Shown here one piece after another: positions 12,036 to 23,082 of a stretch of DNA of 64,000 nt. Below the pieces are notes generated by a model that saw nothing but the letters and a program-made list of their open reading frames with translations, did no database searches and was not told the DNA's origin. The stretch is from Eonycteris spelaea (lineage: Eukaryota > Chordata > Mammalia > Chiroptera > Pteropodidae), in assembly GCA_003508835.1 (NCBI GenBank), contig PUFA01000165.1:186001-250000 (forward strand), read 5' to 3'. The stretch's first letter is position 1, and each line of letters begins with the position of its first letter. A program made the translations under genes and the position numbers.

Positions 12036-15000
12036 AGGTGTATTTCCCTACCTCACCCGTGTTGCCTGACCGTGGGGTACTCACTTGAAATAATTGAAAT
12101 AATAAATGCTTATCTGTTGTTGAGGTTTTTTTGTGGAGAAGGGCCGAATGATGACTGAAGAGTTAGGTTGTTGCTTAGAATATATATGACATTTAAAACA
12201 CAGCAGCACTTTGAAACAATACCTATGATTTTAGCAGACACCCCATATTTCTTGGTAACAATCAGATCCCAAATAGCCTTGACGTTTTTCATTTGTGAAA
12301 TTTTGCTTTGGTTGGCCAGTAGAGGAGAGGAACGCTTATTTCACCATTCTAGGCGAACATTTATTTTCTTAGAAACAAGGGAGGACATGCACAGTTGGGT
12401 ACACATGCTGCGTATTATGAATTATAAATAATTTTACCTTTTCTATGTGGAGGTTTTGGGCTGTAGATAATACTGGATTGTGACGCATGCGCTAGAGCAG
12501 AATTCTGAGAGTATATTTGCCGAAGTGTTAGAGAATGGCTGCCAGTGGGAGAAACACAAAGGTGGGCACCTCACCTGTTCACAGTAACTTGGCAAACTGG
12601 CCTGGTTAAGAAATAATCCATTCTGAATAAACATAATGTCTGGGTAGACACTGAGAACTACTATAAGGCATACCACATTCCTGCCACTAAGGGCAGTTTG
12701 TGACATACCAGTAATTCCTTTTCTCTCTGCTCATCACCATTTCTCTTTTCTGCTGTTAGTTCCTGCTACTCACCATACTAGGTACCACTTTTAATGTCCA
12801 CAGTTTCTGAATCTCTTCTCTGATTTCTCATTTTAATATTCTGCCCATAACCCCCCAATTGTGTGGTAGAAACTATTACTTTTCTGTCTTAGAAAGTGTC
12901 CCCATTACTTTCCCAGGATTTTGATTGTATTCATTCACTCCTTTGCCCCATGAGTTATTCCCTGTCTCTTGCCGGCCTTCGGTCTTTCCCCCTCTTTCAA
13001 TGTACAGCATGATTTAAATTTCCCTTAGCACCAAAGAAAGGGAAGGATCCCTATTTCTCACCTCTATATTCCTCTGACAGCCTTTAGTCCCTTAATCTTT
13101 GTAGCCCTTATCTCATGTGGCCTGCTCTTCTAAAAGTCAGCAGTGACCTTCTGATCACCAAAGCTGAGCCTCTTAGTCCTCAACCTGCTTTGTCTTCCTC
13201 TGCAGTGTTGGTTCCTTCTCTTCTTACTCAGTAGATAATGTACTGTGTTGAATTCCATGGCAACAAAGGTGATTAAGATGTAGTTTTGCCATCGAGGAGT
13301 AAACAGTTGATTGGCAATTTCAGTGCAACGTGGTAAGTGACATCATGGAAAATTGTAGTACATATCCTAGAATGAGACAGGTATTGGATGAGCCTGGTTT
13401 GGTGATTAGGCTGAGAGTTCTCTGGGGCAAGGCATCTGGCATACCTTTGAGTCTTTCTCTGTTGAAGATACTCTTGGACTGGTGTCCAGGTGTCGTCTTG
13501 TTCTTACATCGGATTTCCCTGGAGTAAGATAAACATACTGGCTTAATTGAAATTCTCCTTCAAGGTATAGTTTTTCATAACATTTTAATGGTTTATTCAC
13601 TGTATTAACTGGTTAAGTTACTTCATTTTGACACCTGAGTATTGGTTAGTGTATGCACTTTGTTTTAATTCAGATTTAAACCATTTGTAATCCCTGTAGA
13701 TGGCTGTTCTGTTTGTGTCCCCAGCAAGGGCTTGTGAATTGTTTTGTAGTGGTTATCTTTTGAGTGTTAACGTAGCCCTACTTCTCTTTGAAGGAGGAGA
13801 ATGTGTTAGAATGGCTGCTTCTGCCTTCGTTAGAACTTACGAAAGAGAATGAAAGGAAAGTTATCTTTCAGATGAGGTCTTGTGTTTGGGGTCCAAGCTT
13901 AGAGTAAGTACATTCCTCCCTTTCTTTAGGGCTATTTCACATATGCGTTTGAATCCCTTGCTCAGTGCCAAGTGAGGCCATTTGTGATCCAGGCTGTGTA
14001 CCTGACTGACTTTCATGGTGTGCCACCGCATGACTAAGGCCTGTGTTGCTGGAGGCTGATAGGAAACTTACCCTGAGATTGCACCTTTGTTGGTATGTTT
14101 TCTGGCAGTGCCGCACTACCACCAAACTAGTCCTGAAACACTTAGAACAAACCCAGTGCCTTCTATGCTCAGACTCTCCTGGATGAAGTTGTGAAGTAAG
14201 CATCTGTCCCCCTCATCCTGCATTCCTTCTCAGCTACATTGTATCTGCTCCCAAGAGGTGCTCTGGTAGCCTGGTAAATGGCAGAATTGTTTCAGAAGGA
14301 AGCTTTGTTTTCTCTAGGTTTTTTTCCCCCAGTCCCCCACTACTGGCTCTCCCATGGATGAGCCAGACTTCTGTCCAGTTACTTTTATCTGGTCAGTGCC
14401 TCCATCCTGGGGAATGCATAGGGAGAAAAAGGATCTGAAGAGAGGATGGTTACATTGTGGCAGCCAGTTGTTTTGTCTCATGAATGGATCCATTTGAATA
14501 TTTGTTTCCCTACCTTGTAACTTGGAGAGTTTATTATGTTATCCCAATCTATATGGGATGTCTTTGAAAATTAATATTGTATAGAAACAATGCATAGACT
14601 TTCCTTTTTTTCCCATTTGAGTCTTAATGGTCATGTATTGTGAAATGTGTTTGGCACTACTTAGATTTTGTAAACAATAGTGTTAAGTGCCCGTTGGAGA
14701 TTGGCGGGGACATAATGGTTGATAGCACAATGAATGTATGACTTGTCTAAGAATTTTTTTAAGTGACTTTCAGTCTTCACCCCCTTGGGAACTAGTATGA
14801 GCCACAGTTACCTTTTATTGCTCTATATGTGTTATCCATGCCAATCACAGAGCTGCGGAGGAGCAGACCAAGTTGAAATAATTAGATTTAGGAGTGAATG
14901 TCTCACTTCTAATTTTATTCTCTTTTCAAGGGATTACCAGTGTCTGTTTATTAAAAAGAAATTGACCCTCTGCAGCATATCTGAAAGCTGTCAGTATAAT

Positions 15001-15270
15001 CTTAACAACTCAAAAGAAGCAGTGTCTACTTGACCCTCAAAGAAATAGTGTCCCTTTTTATTGGCTGAAAAACTTTTACTGTTTGTGTAAGCATACATGT
15101 TATGTCATTAAAGGTAGATGTATAGAAAGCAAATCCATGCTACATAAAAATATAGTAATATAGAAATGACACCATATAATTGAATTTTGAGATGTCAGAT
15201 ACCAGAAATAAAATGCCTAAAAACTTATGAGACTAAAATAAAAAATTTAAAAAAAGTATTTATAAAGCAA

Positions 15271-15301
15271 GTAATGACATGTCTTTCCTTGAATGTTTTA
15301 G
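15271..15301 (+). promoter_or_regulatory. RYBP: Branch point, polypyrimidine tract and 3' splice site
   Basis: A 'taatgac' at 15272..15278 puts a candidate branch A at 15277, 25 nt before the exon. It is followed by 'tctttccttgaatgtttt' and the AG at 15300-15301. The ATG at 15279 lies inside this signal and is not a start codon. Confidence 0.7.
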
Positions 15302-15478
15302 GAAACCTCGGATCAATTCTCAGCTAGTGGCACAACAGGTGGCACAACAGTATGCCACTCCACCACCCCCAAAAAAGGAGAAGAAGGAGAAAGTTGAAAA
15401 GCAAGACAAAGAGAAACCTGAGAAAGATAAGGAAATTAGCCCTAGTGTTACCAAGAAAAATACCAACAAGAAAACAAA
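15302..15478 (+). CDS. RYBP: RYBP coding exon (probably exon 3): QQ-rich and lysine-rich linker
   Basis: RYBP is a nuclear subunit of variant PRC1. It bridges RING1A/B, YY1 and other factors and stimulates mono-ubiquitination of histone H2A. This exon is 177 nt, begins in phase 2 (last base of the Arg-53 codon) and ends two bases into the Lys-112 codon. It encodes residues 54-111: [16 protein letters not shown], a proline run, then a highly charged lysine/glutamate stretch and a basic end (KKNTNKKTK). These agree with mammalian RYBP as I know it; the paralogue YAF2 differs clearly ([13 protein letters not shown]). The acceptor is TTTTAG and the donor AAA|GTAAGT. The lysine-rich segment is likely disordered and nuclear-targeting. 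The exon is intact, and nothing suggests a processed pseudogene because true introns flank it. Confidence 0.97.
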
Positions 15479-15568
15479 GTAAGTCTTGGGTAATTCAGCA
15501 CAGTATAGTATTTTGCAGGTGAATCAAAGAGATTTTTTAAATGCCTCTTTTGGTATCCCTCCCTTTAG
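15479..15568 (+). other. RYBP: RYBP short intron (90 nt)
   Basis: GT-AG intron (GTAAGT ... CCCTTTAG), close to the minimum size that mammals splice efficiently. If retained, the frame meets TAA at 15480-15482, directly after the Lys-112 codon. Confidence 0.95.
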
Positions 15569-15667
15569 ACCAAAGTCTGATATTCTGAAAGATCCTCCTA
15601 GCGAAGCAAACAGTATACAGTCAGCAAATGCTACAACCAAGACCAGTGAAACAAATCACACCTCAAG
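15569..15667 (+). CDS. RYBP: RYBP coding exon (probably exon 4): symmetric 99-nt linker exon
   Basis: Exactly 33 codons, phase 2 at both ends, encoding the residues after Lys-112 (PKSDILKDPPSEANS...) through Arg-145, which is completed by the next exon. The sequence is Ser/Thr/Asn-rich with no domain I recognise, so it is probably a flexible linker between the basic region and the RING1B-binding segment. The donor is AAG|GTATTT, weaker than the one before it. Because both phases match, skipping keeps frame: AA plus G restores a lysine and joins KKTK to PRLKNV. YAF2 has a directly comparable KKTR-PRLKNV joint, so this exon is the main architectural difference between the paralogues at this place. 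Confidence 0.97.
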
Positions 15668-16076
15668 GTATTTGAAATTAGAATGAAATACTAAAAGTGC
15701 TGCTCTCATTTAATTATTCATAATCAAGGGTAGTATTGTGCCTATGGATTTGTAGACTAAGAAGGGGCGGGGTAAAAAACGAGGTGTGGGACAGTTAACT
15801 TTTTAGATATATGTGAGCTACTTTTATATTACTGTCGCCAAAACAGAAGACAGATAAATTGGTAATAATTTTGCAGTGGTCCAAAGCTTTGTAACCAATG
15901 ATGGTTTCTATTATTTCTGAGGTTAATCGACAGATTTTGTAGTAAGCTTGGCATGTGTGGTAGCAATTAGGATTCATTGCCACAGCGTCGTGCAGTGTGA
16001 GTGTATTGATGATTGTCTGCCAGAAGTCTTTTTTAATCTGTAGCTTGTTTAATTGGCTATTCCCAATTGCTTTCAG
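15668..16076 (+). other. RYBP: RYBP last intron (409 nt)
   Basis: GT-AG intron with a clear pyrimidine stretch before CAG at 16074-16076. No repeat recognised in it. Open frames running through it into the last exon on either strand are incidental. Confidence 0.95.
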
Positions 16077-16329
16077 GCCCCGGCTGAAAAACGTGGATAG
16101 GAGCACCGCACAGCAATTGGCAGTAACTGTGGGCAACGTCACCGTCATTATTACAGACTTTAAGGAAAAGACTCGCTCCTCCTCTACATCCTCATCCACA
16201 GTGACCTCCAGTGCAGGGTCAGAACAGCAGAACCAGAGCAGCTCGGGGTCAGAGAGCACAGACAAGGGCTCCTCCCGCTCCTCCACGCCAAAGGGCGACA
16301 TGTCAGCAGTAAATGATGAATCTTTCTGA
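16077..16329 (+). CDS. RYBP: RYBP last coding exon: RING1B-binding segment and Ser-rich C-terminus
   Basis: 253 nt including the TGA at 16327-16329. It encodes residues 146-228. The first part ([16 protein letters not shown], then [13 protein letters not shown]) is the conserved RYBP/YAF2 segment that, by published structural work on the family, folds as a beta-hairpin on the C-terminal domain of RING1B and competes with CBX proteins. From about residue 178 a low-complexity Ser/Thr tail follows, ending MSAVNDESF. The C-terminal half has also been linked to YY1, E2F and death-effector-domain proteins. All expected residues are present, and total length with the unseen first 52 residues would be 228, equal to human. 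Confidence 0.97.
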
Positions 16330-16819
16330 AATTGCACATGGAGTTGTGAAAACTATGAATCAGGGTATGAAATTCAAATCCTCCACCTGCCCATGCTGCT
16401 TGCACCCCTGGAGAATCTTCTGTGGACATCGACCTCTTAGTGATGCTGCCAGGATGATTTCTGCTTGCCATGGGCATCTGGCCACCAAGGAATTTCGCAC
16501 CCTGACAATTACTCTTGACACTTTTATGTATTCCATTGTTTTATATGATTTTCCTAACAATCATTTATAATTGGATGTGCTCCTGAATCTACTTTTTATA
16601 AAAAAAAAAAATCTGCTGTGCACAATTTTCCATGTACATTATAACTGGTTTTTTGTTTTTTGTTGTTGTTGTTGTTTGTTGTTTTTTTTTTGAGGGGGGT
16701 GGACTGGGAGGGGGAGGGAACTTTTATTTATTGTGTTCACAAACTACATCCTATCAGCATATCCTTTTAAGTTTAGTTCTTTCTTCCAGTTATACTATGT
16801 ACTATCAGTTTTGATATAA

Positions 16820-16850
16820 CTATATATATATATATATAAAATTATATATA
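16820..16850. repeat. TA-rich simple repeat in the 3'UTR
   Basis: Nearly pure TA dinucleotides followed by 'aaaattatatataaa'. Self-complementary, so it could form a small stem in the transcript. Confidence 0.9.
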
Positions 16851-18553
16851 AAGGGTTATTTGAAACCAATCCATGGCAACGCTGGTGCTTGATACACTGT
16901 GAAGTGAATACAACATTGAACAGTTACAGATCTGGGACAGTCCCTACTACAAATAAAATTAAAATCAGTTTTACATGATGTTCCAACCCATGTGGAAACT
17001 TGACTCTCTTATCTGTCTAAAGAGTACTGGACGATATAAAAATATATATTTTTAAACATTGTGATCTCAAATTTAAAGACTGCTCCAGATAGCCTGCATT
17101 TGCAATGGAATAACTGACAAATCACAAGTGGTTTAGTTGGGAGGGCTTTTATCATTCAGAAGTAACTAGCTCCAGAATGGCAAGTATTCGTGTAAATTAT
17201 GGTTACATGTTAACATTGCTGTTCTTACATAAGCACTCATGAAAATATGGTATTCTATAACTTGAATTCCATCCATTTTCTAGACCTCTACTCATGTCTG
17301 AGGTAAATCTATAAATTGTCTCTTAGTTTTAGAATTAAAACTGTCTAAACTGTATTTTTGGTCCACACAAGAAACAAATCCCTGTTTCCACTTTGCATGT
17401 GACATTGCAGTGGTGGTTTTTGTAACTGAAATTTGTTTGCCTCATGTCCCTTTATTTCCCTTACCCTACCAATTTGGTTGTGAGAATTGTTTTTCTTTCT
17501 TAAAAATCTACCATTGTTTATTTTACTGAACAAAGGTTATCAACCACACATTCAGTCTGGACACGGAGCTTTTCAGTGTTTAGAGACATTTCTCAATTCT
17601 TGCTGTGGGAGAAGCAACTCAAGTGAATGTTCTGAATGCTGCAGTCAGAGCTGCAGGGAAAGCTTATACTTCCTGGGAGCCTGTGACCTTTTCTTCTTCA
17701 ACGTAAAGACAGACTGAGTAAACTCTCTTTTAAAGTTTCTTTTTGCTTTTATTTTTAATGTCTTACAAGAAAACAAAAGACAACTAACATGATTCCTCAT
17801 TTTAAAAATGTTTTGTATTACTTTGGATTTACGGTCCCTTGACTTTTAACCATTCATGTCCACAGAGTTCATAGACTTTAGAGCCATTTCAAGCATGGGG
17901 ACTTGATGTTACCCTTCATTTATTTGATCATCATACTGTAGGGACTCATGAGAGGGCAGCTCATTTGTAAGGAAGCACCACATTTCGGTGTGAAAAACCT
18001 AGTTTGCTTAAGAATAGAAGTAACTTGTCTGTGGAGGCAACGAGTAAAAAAAAAAAAATTAACAGCTTGATTTGAGTAGCCAACAGGAAAGGTTCCTTTC
18101 ACATTTACATTAAAACTATTCTGTAGTCACTAATGTACCATGATTTAAATTCTGTTTTCAAAGGTAAAGACTAAAGCAGTGCCGTTTGTTGCTGTAGTCC
18201 TCTACTCAAATGCATGAACAATATTCCCCTCTTTTTAAAAACGCTTGTATCTGGGATGCAAGCTGTGCTTATCTTTCTAAATACATTTTTAAAGTATTTA
18301 TTAATGAACCAAAGGAAATCAGATGCTTTCTGTAAGCATCAGACTATATAAGACATAGTAATTTGACTATGAATTTTAAATCCACATTTTAATATCAGTG
18401 GGGTATTGCAAAGACATTCCTTCTAAAGTTTTAATATTCCTTTTATTAAGGGTCTCAGGGAGGGTAAATTAGTCAGCCATATTTATTTTCCAGAGATAGG
18501 AAATGCTGTTTTTTAATTAACTTTAAAATTTTAAATGCCACCAAACTCGTGGG

Positions 18554-18625
18554 TTGCACTGCTTTTTGAACCAATAAGTGTTGGTATGCACTTTGTTCAG
18601 AAACACTGTGTACTTTTTCAAAATT
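18554..18625 (+). repeat. Copy B of the unnamed ~72-bp repeat, inside the RYBP 3'UTR
   Basis: Partner of 11965..12035, with the same order of blocks, a one-base length difference and flanks that do not align. It carries a small CCAA/TTGG inverted motif in the middle that is also present in copy A. Confidence 0.75.
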
Positions 18626-19900
18626 CGTTTCATGTAAAGTGATTGGACCCCATAGATTAGTGGAAAAAGCTGATTAACCAGCTACTCATAGGCTGCTAAT
18701 TCATTGCCAATGTCTTGGTTTTTTGGTTTTGCCTCCATGATAAGAATTTTAAAAATGGGAAAGGGTGAAGAAAGGGTTGCTTTAGACAGCGTGGGATAAA
18801 GTTGCCATTTTGATAGAAACTGCAGCTAACTGAACTTTTCTCAGCAATTGGATGTTATTGGACCTGTCCTTTAGCTGCCATTGTGTATTCTGTTGAGGTT
18901 AGTGAGGTAGTAGGTATTTTAGACTTTTAATTTCTGAAATTGATGAGCTCCCTCAGGCATGTATTCTGGAAATGGAATTCCTATAACTTACAGAATTTGC
19001 AGTTTGCCCTACAACTAGTAGGCAGCGTGTAAAAACACTAGTGTAGATTAGAAAGATATATAAAAGAGGGCCAGAAATACTTGGTATATTCAGTGACACA
19101 GTAAGCAGGTTATAAAACAAAGCAAAAAAAAAAAGCACAGTGTTAATGCTTGCAAGTTTCCATTTGTTTTAACACCACGTGATCTTTCACACTCGTGCGT
19201 GCGCACACACAGAGCTTACCTGACATGCTCTGCTTAAGTCATGCAGTTAAAGAAAAGAGACATCTTGACACCCATAAAATATTTTAATCAAAACCTTTGA
19301 GTTTCAGTCTGGATATTTAAAAACATTGGCAGAAGCTTCTGTGAGTTTAGTTCCACTAAGATGTTTCACCTGCCTTATCAAGACCATTCTCAGTCTACTT
19401 TTTTAAGCTACCATATCTTAAATTATTGAAAATTTATTAATTGCTGAATATATAATAACCTTTGCTTGTATGTAACCGAAAATGGTTTAAGAGCCAACAT
19501 TTAGAGTATGACAATGGAGCTGAACAGTTTTTAATGCGCAAGCAGTTCTGTTCTTGTGTATGACTTGTAACCTTAATTTACTGTGTAAAGATGGTTACAT
19601 TATTTCCTTAGCTTTGTTTGTTGGAGACAAATAGAGAATGCTTGTTAAGTATGTCAAAACATAATCTTGTGAATTTTTGTTAATGTATTATACGAGCTAT
19701 ATTTTTCATTTGCCCAGAAAGACAGCTTGTATAACGCTTTTGGAAGTTTATGCTCTGTAACGTCTTTAGAGCTGACAGTCTTAGGTTTGTTTTTTTCTTC
19801 ATGCTAAAGTGTCAGTTGGTGGTTTTGTGAACTGGTCAGAAATTCACAGGTCTTAAATGTTTGGGGGAAATTTATATTGGACACTGCTCTTTGTCTAGCA

Positions 19901-19906
19901 AATAAA
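19901..19906 (+). terminator. RYBP: Possible proximal poly(A) signal AATAAA
   Basis: Canonical hexamer 127 nt before the main one. No strong GU-rich element follows at once, so use is uncertain. Another AATAAA at 16952..16957 could produce a much shorter UTR. Confidence 0.4.
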
Positions 19907-20027
19907 AGATGTTAATATATTCCTGTTAACTGGCATGTGCACGACTATGTTATTAGAAGCCACTTTATCATTTTCCTGCTTTAAATAGAAATGTCTATTT
20001 ATGAATTCTGCTTGTAGTTTTTTCACA

Positions 20028-20033
20028 AATAAA
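20028..20033 (+). terminator. RYBP: Distal poly(A) signal AATAAA of RYBP
   Basis: Canonical hexamer, followed after about 28 nt by a T-rich then GT-repeat stretch (20057..20074) typical of a downstream cleavage element. Best candidate for the mRNA 3' end, near 20050. Confidence 0.8.
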
Positions 20034-20053
20034 ATAGTAAAATTTACATTGAA

Positions 20054-22973
20054 ATCTTTATTTTTGTGTGTGTAGATTTTAGCTTTTAGGAAAAGTTACT
20101 TTTTGTACTCAAGAGTTTTGACTTGTGGAATATTCCCAGTGTGAATAGCAGTCTAAGAACTGGAGTTGTTTATTAGAAGCAGAAGTTGATTTGCATGTCT
20201 CAGTACATGGCTACAGCAGGAAATAAAATTGAACAAATGAACAACTGAATTTTGGAAGAAAGTGAACTAATGTCTCTATGCTCATCCTTTGAAATAGGTT
20301 GCAGTGATTTGAGGAAAGAAGGAAATGGAGATGATGACTAACATGGTTAATTCAATCTATAACTGAAAACCTTAGACAACCTGTTTCTGGCCAACTGCAG
20401 TTAGGTAAATTGTGACTTGGATGTAAATGAAAGGCAGAGTCGACCCTAGAAGGCACACAAGCAAAGCTGGCTTATTCCCCTGCTGGAGAATGCTGCTGAG
20501 GCCACTGGGCTGCTAACAAAAAATAGGGAAATCACTTTAAAAACCAAGATCCATCCTCAGTCACTTCTTTGTCCTGGTTCAATACTTGAGCTAACACTGA
20601 AAGGAAGAGTATAGATGCTGCGGGATCCTAATTTGAAAATGGATTCGTCATGGTGAAAAAAAACTTGGCAGACTCCATTCTCCTTTGCCCTTATTATTTA
20701 GTACCTAGTCAAAACCTAAGTCTGGCTCCTCAGAAGTCTTGGGGAGGATCTGGAAGTGTTGAAGGGCAGAGATCAGATGGTGTCTTTCCCAAGGGTCACT
20801 GTAGGTACAGATAATGCAAAGGCTGCATTTCACCCTTTACCCCCAGCCCCAGCTCCTCAGCTTGCTGAGGAGTCCTCCATGAGGGTCCCTGTGGCTGGTA
20901 GCACTGGTATCACCTTTTGGGGAGGATAGAAGCTATTTCCCACACTGGGTGCAGGCATGCAGCAAGAGGTTGGACCCTACAATGAAAGTGCAAGGATGTC
21001 TTTTAGGAAGAATGTGGGTTCTTTCTTTGCAATTGTGTGGATGAAAAAGGAGGCAAAGATAACCACGTGTTCAGACCCAACCCCCATTGAGTAGTACCAT
21101 GGCTGTTGTGTGACCATTGTGGTAAGAAGCTACTTCTGAAATAATCTTGTTCAAGGGTAGGAAGATGTCTTATACCGGAAAGTGCCCAAGCTTATGCTCT
21201 GCTTTCATAGGCCTGTGGCATGGAGACCAGCCAGCCTCTGCATGAGGCAGCAAAGGTGAGGGATGGCATGGAGGCCCTTGGTCTATCTTGTCCCTGATCT
21301 CCCAGCAGTTATGAAGAGCTATTCTGAAGCCTTAAAATCATAGCAAGGAGAAGTTCATAGCCATCCTTGCGTTAGGATTAAAAACTTCATCAAAGTCTTA
21401 TTTGCTAATTTTCAACAAGAGCCAGGGGCTAATCTGGCTCTCCCTTAGTGCCCTTATGAAACTCAATAGACGTGGACCACTGAGTACTGCAGGGAAGGCT
21501 CTGGTTTTTCTAGAAAAGATTGTAGGACCTGTCTGGAAAGTGAGTAGGGCTCAGGTATGGAGTGAAAGTAGATATCCAGGTGTTAATATTCTGTGTGGTA
21601 AATTTGCCTTCTCTCCAGACTAACCACGAGGCTGGAGCTGGGGCTCCCTGTAAGGCTTCCAGTGACTAGGCTCTACAGTAGTCTCAATTACACATCAGTG
21701 CTATGCTATAAAAATAGCAAACGGGAATGAGTGTGTGGAGAGGAAGGTATAGACCGAAAATGGCCCACTCCTGCAGGTGCTTTTGACCTAGACCTGGCCA
21801 AAAAAGTGACACCACCCACCACTGATTTCCCTCAAGCTTGTGCCAGACATCATTAATCACAGTACCCTTTTTCAGCTACATTGAGACTCAGGAACCACCA
21901 CAGCACATGTGCATCATGAGCCCATGTTCCTGTGAAGCAAAACTCATTTGTCATTCCTGCCCTGGACAAAACCCACCCAAAGCAACTGGGGAACTTTACA
22001 AGGCAGTTTTTAATCAACACTTCAATTGTGGGCCCTCCCTGGGACCAGAGGAATTCCAAGAGGAAGACCGAGAGGCTTTTAGGAGTCAAAGAAGAGAACT
22101 TGATATCTAGTACTCAACTCTTCAGAGGCTCATCTCCGTGTTCAAAAGTGGGCCAGACCAAGAGGCCCGTGTTGAGCATTATAGCTTTAAATACCAGACT
22201 CACAGGACTGCCAGTCATATAGGCCAGACAGGGACCTGCCTAAGGTGTCACACTGGTTCTGTCCACCTCAGAGAGTCTCAAATAATAGGGCAAAACACCG
22301 AAGGGATGTGATTCCTAGAAACAACAGGATATACCTTTGGAGTCAACTGGGTAAGACTATCACCTCCACCTGACTGGGTGACCTAAAGCAAGTCGGTCTC
22401 TCTAGGCTAATTTTCATCTCTGAAACCCTCTACTGCCTTTTTCTGTGCTCCAAGAGGCCAGGGGCCAGTGCCCCAGGGGTTGCTTGTATTTTGCCATGTT
22501 TTTAATAATGATATTTTAATAATAATATTTTTCTAAACATTCATTCTAATGCTTCACAGATATCAATACCAGGAATGAATGAAAAGGGCTTATTCTGTAA
22601 TTGTTTTATCTTGGTTTTAAATTTTATTTATTTTCTTGACCCAGAGGAGGGAGCAGTGCATTGAAAGCCAAATACAAAGTCCAGTAGTATTTTTGACAGC
22701 TGCTTGGTGTTTGTATCTACAAACAGTGTTACAATGAATGTGACCTTTCTTCATTAAAAATTTGATATATTAAAATGTCCACTGTCCTGTTATTATTAAA
22801 ATAGAAATAGTTTAAAGTCACTGGGAGAATTAGAGACCTACAGAGTGCCTGGCACCACCACACAGTATGAGCTTAGTAAGTGTTAGTTGTTGGGTTACTT
22901 ATTGTATACATATATACAGACACATAATATACATATGTATACATACATGAGCTTTCATTAATTGAGAATGGGA
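20054..22973. other. Intergenic DNA just downstream of RYBP, no gene recognised
   Basis: Largely unique-looking sequence of moderate GC. The short open frames (for example around 21402 and 21838) have no recognisable protein content and no splice context. An additional AATAAA lies at 20222, and a small TA/CA-rich patch at 22903..22950. Read-through transcripts of RYBP could extend here, but nothing in the sequence demands it. Confidence 0.6.
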
Positions 22974-23082
22974 TTTTTTAAAATTTATTTTTCAATTACA
23001 GTTAACATACAATATTATATTAGTTTCAGGTGTACCACATATAACTTACAAAGTGATCCCCCTGTACATCTAGTATTAATGC
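22974..23082 (-). mobile_element. Short L1 3'-UTR fragment
   Basis: The T-rich start, 'aacatacaatattatattag' and 'aagtgatccccctgtac' match the antisense L1 3' terminus seen again at 27960..28070. Confidence 0.6.

Larger units (their letters stand above)
1..15301 (+). other. RYBP: RYBP intron upstream of the first visible coding exon (3' portion)
   Basis: AT-rich intronic DNA that ends in an AG acceptor at 15300-15301. No reading frame here resembles the RYBP N-terminus, and the zinc-finger exon is absent, so that exon must lie upstream of the window. Known RYBP genes have long introns in this part, which fits. Contents I recognise are an L1 3' end (480..1360), an L2-like stretch (2990..3480), two hAT elements (4859, 6877), MIR fragments (7855, 11500), a strong inverted repeat (8195..8288) and a sequence repeated in the 3'UTR (11965..12035). 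A poly-C run sits near 4784 and a poly-T run near 5850. The remainder looks like unique intron with no signal I can name. Confidence 0.9.
16330..20053 (+). other. RYBP: RYBP 3'UTR
   Basis: About 3.7 kb of AT-rich, mostly repeat-free sequence after the stop, in line with the long 3'UTR of mammalian RYBP. Visible elements are a GT-rich then G-rich stretch (16646..16719), an AU-rich motif TTATTTATTG (16724..16733), a TA run (16820..16850), an early AATAAA at 16952, and late signals at 19901 and 20028. One copy of the unnamed ~72-bp repeat is at 18554..18625. The cleavage point near 20050 is inferred from the last signal and the GU-rich stretch at 20061..20074. Such a long UTR suggests strong post-transcriptional control, but I do not name individual microRNA sites. 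Confidence 0.85.

Noticed and set aside
12480..12495. GCATGCGC, an NRF1-like motif in the RYBP intron
   Set aside because: Single short match in AT-rich DNA with no CpG island; too weak to report as a promoter.
15279..15301. ATG that would open the exon 3 frame (MSFLECF...)
   Set aside because: It lies in the intron between branch point and acceptor; the RYBP protein enters this exon from Arg-53.
15997..16076. ATG-started extension upstream of the last exon
   Set aside because: Intronic read-through ending in the CAG acceptor at 16074-16076; no RYBP residues are encoded there.
15795..16337. 180-codon open frame on the - strand over the RYBP last exon
   Set aside because: Antisense shadow of the Ser-rich coding exon and intron. 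No similarity recognised.
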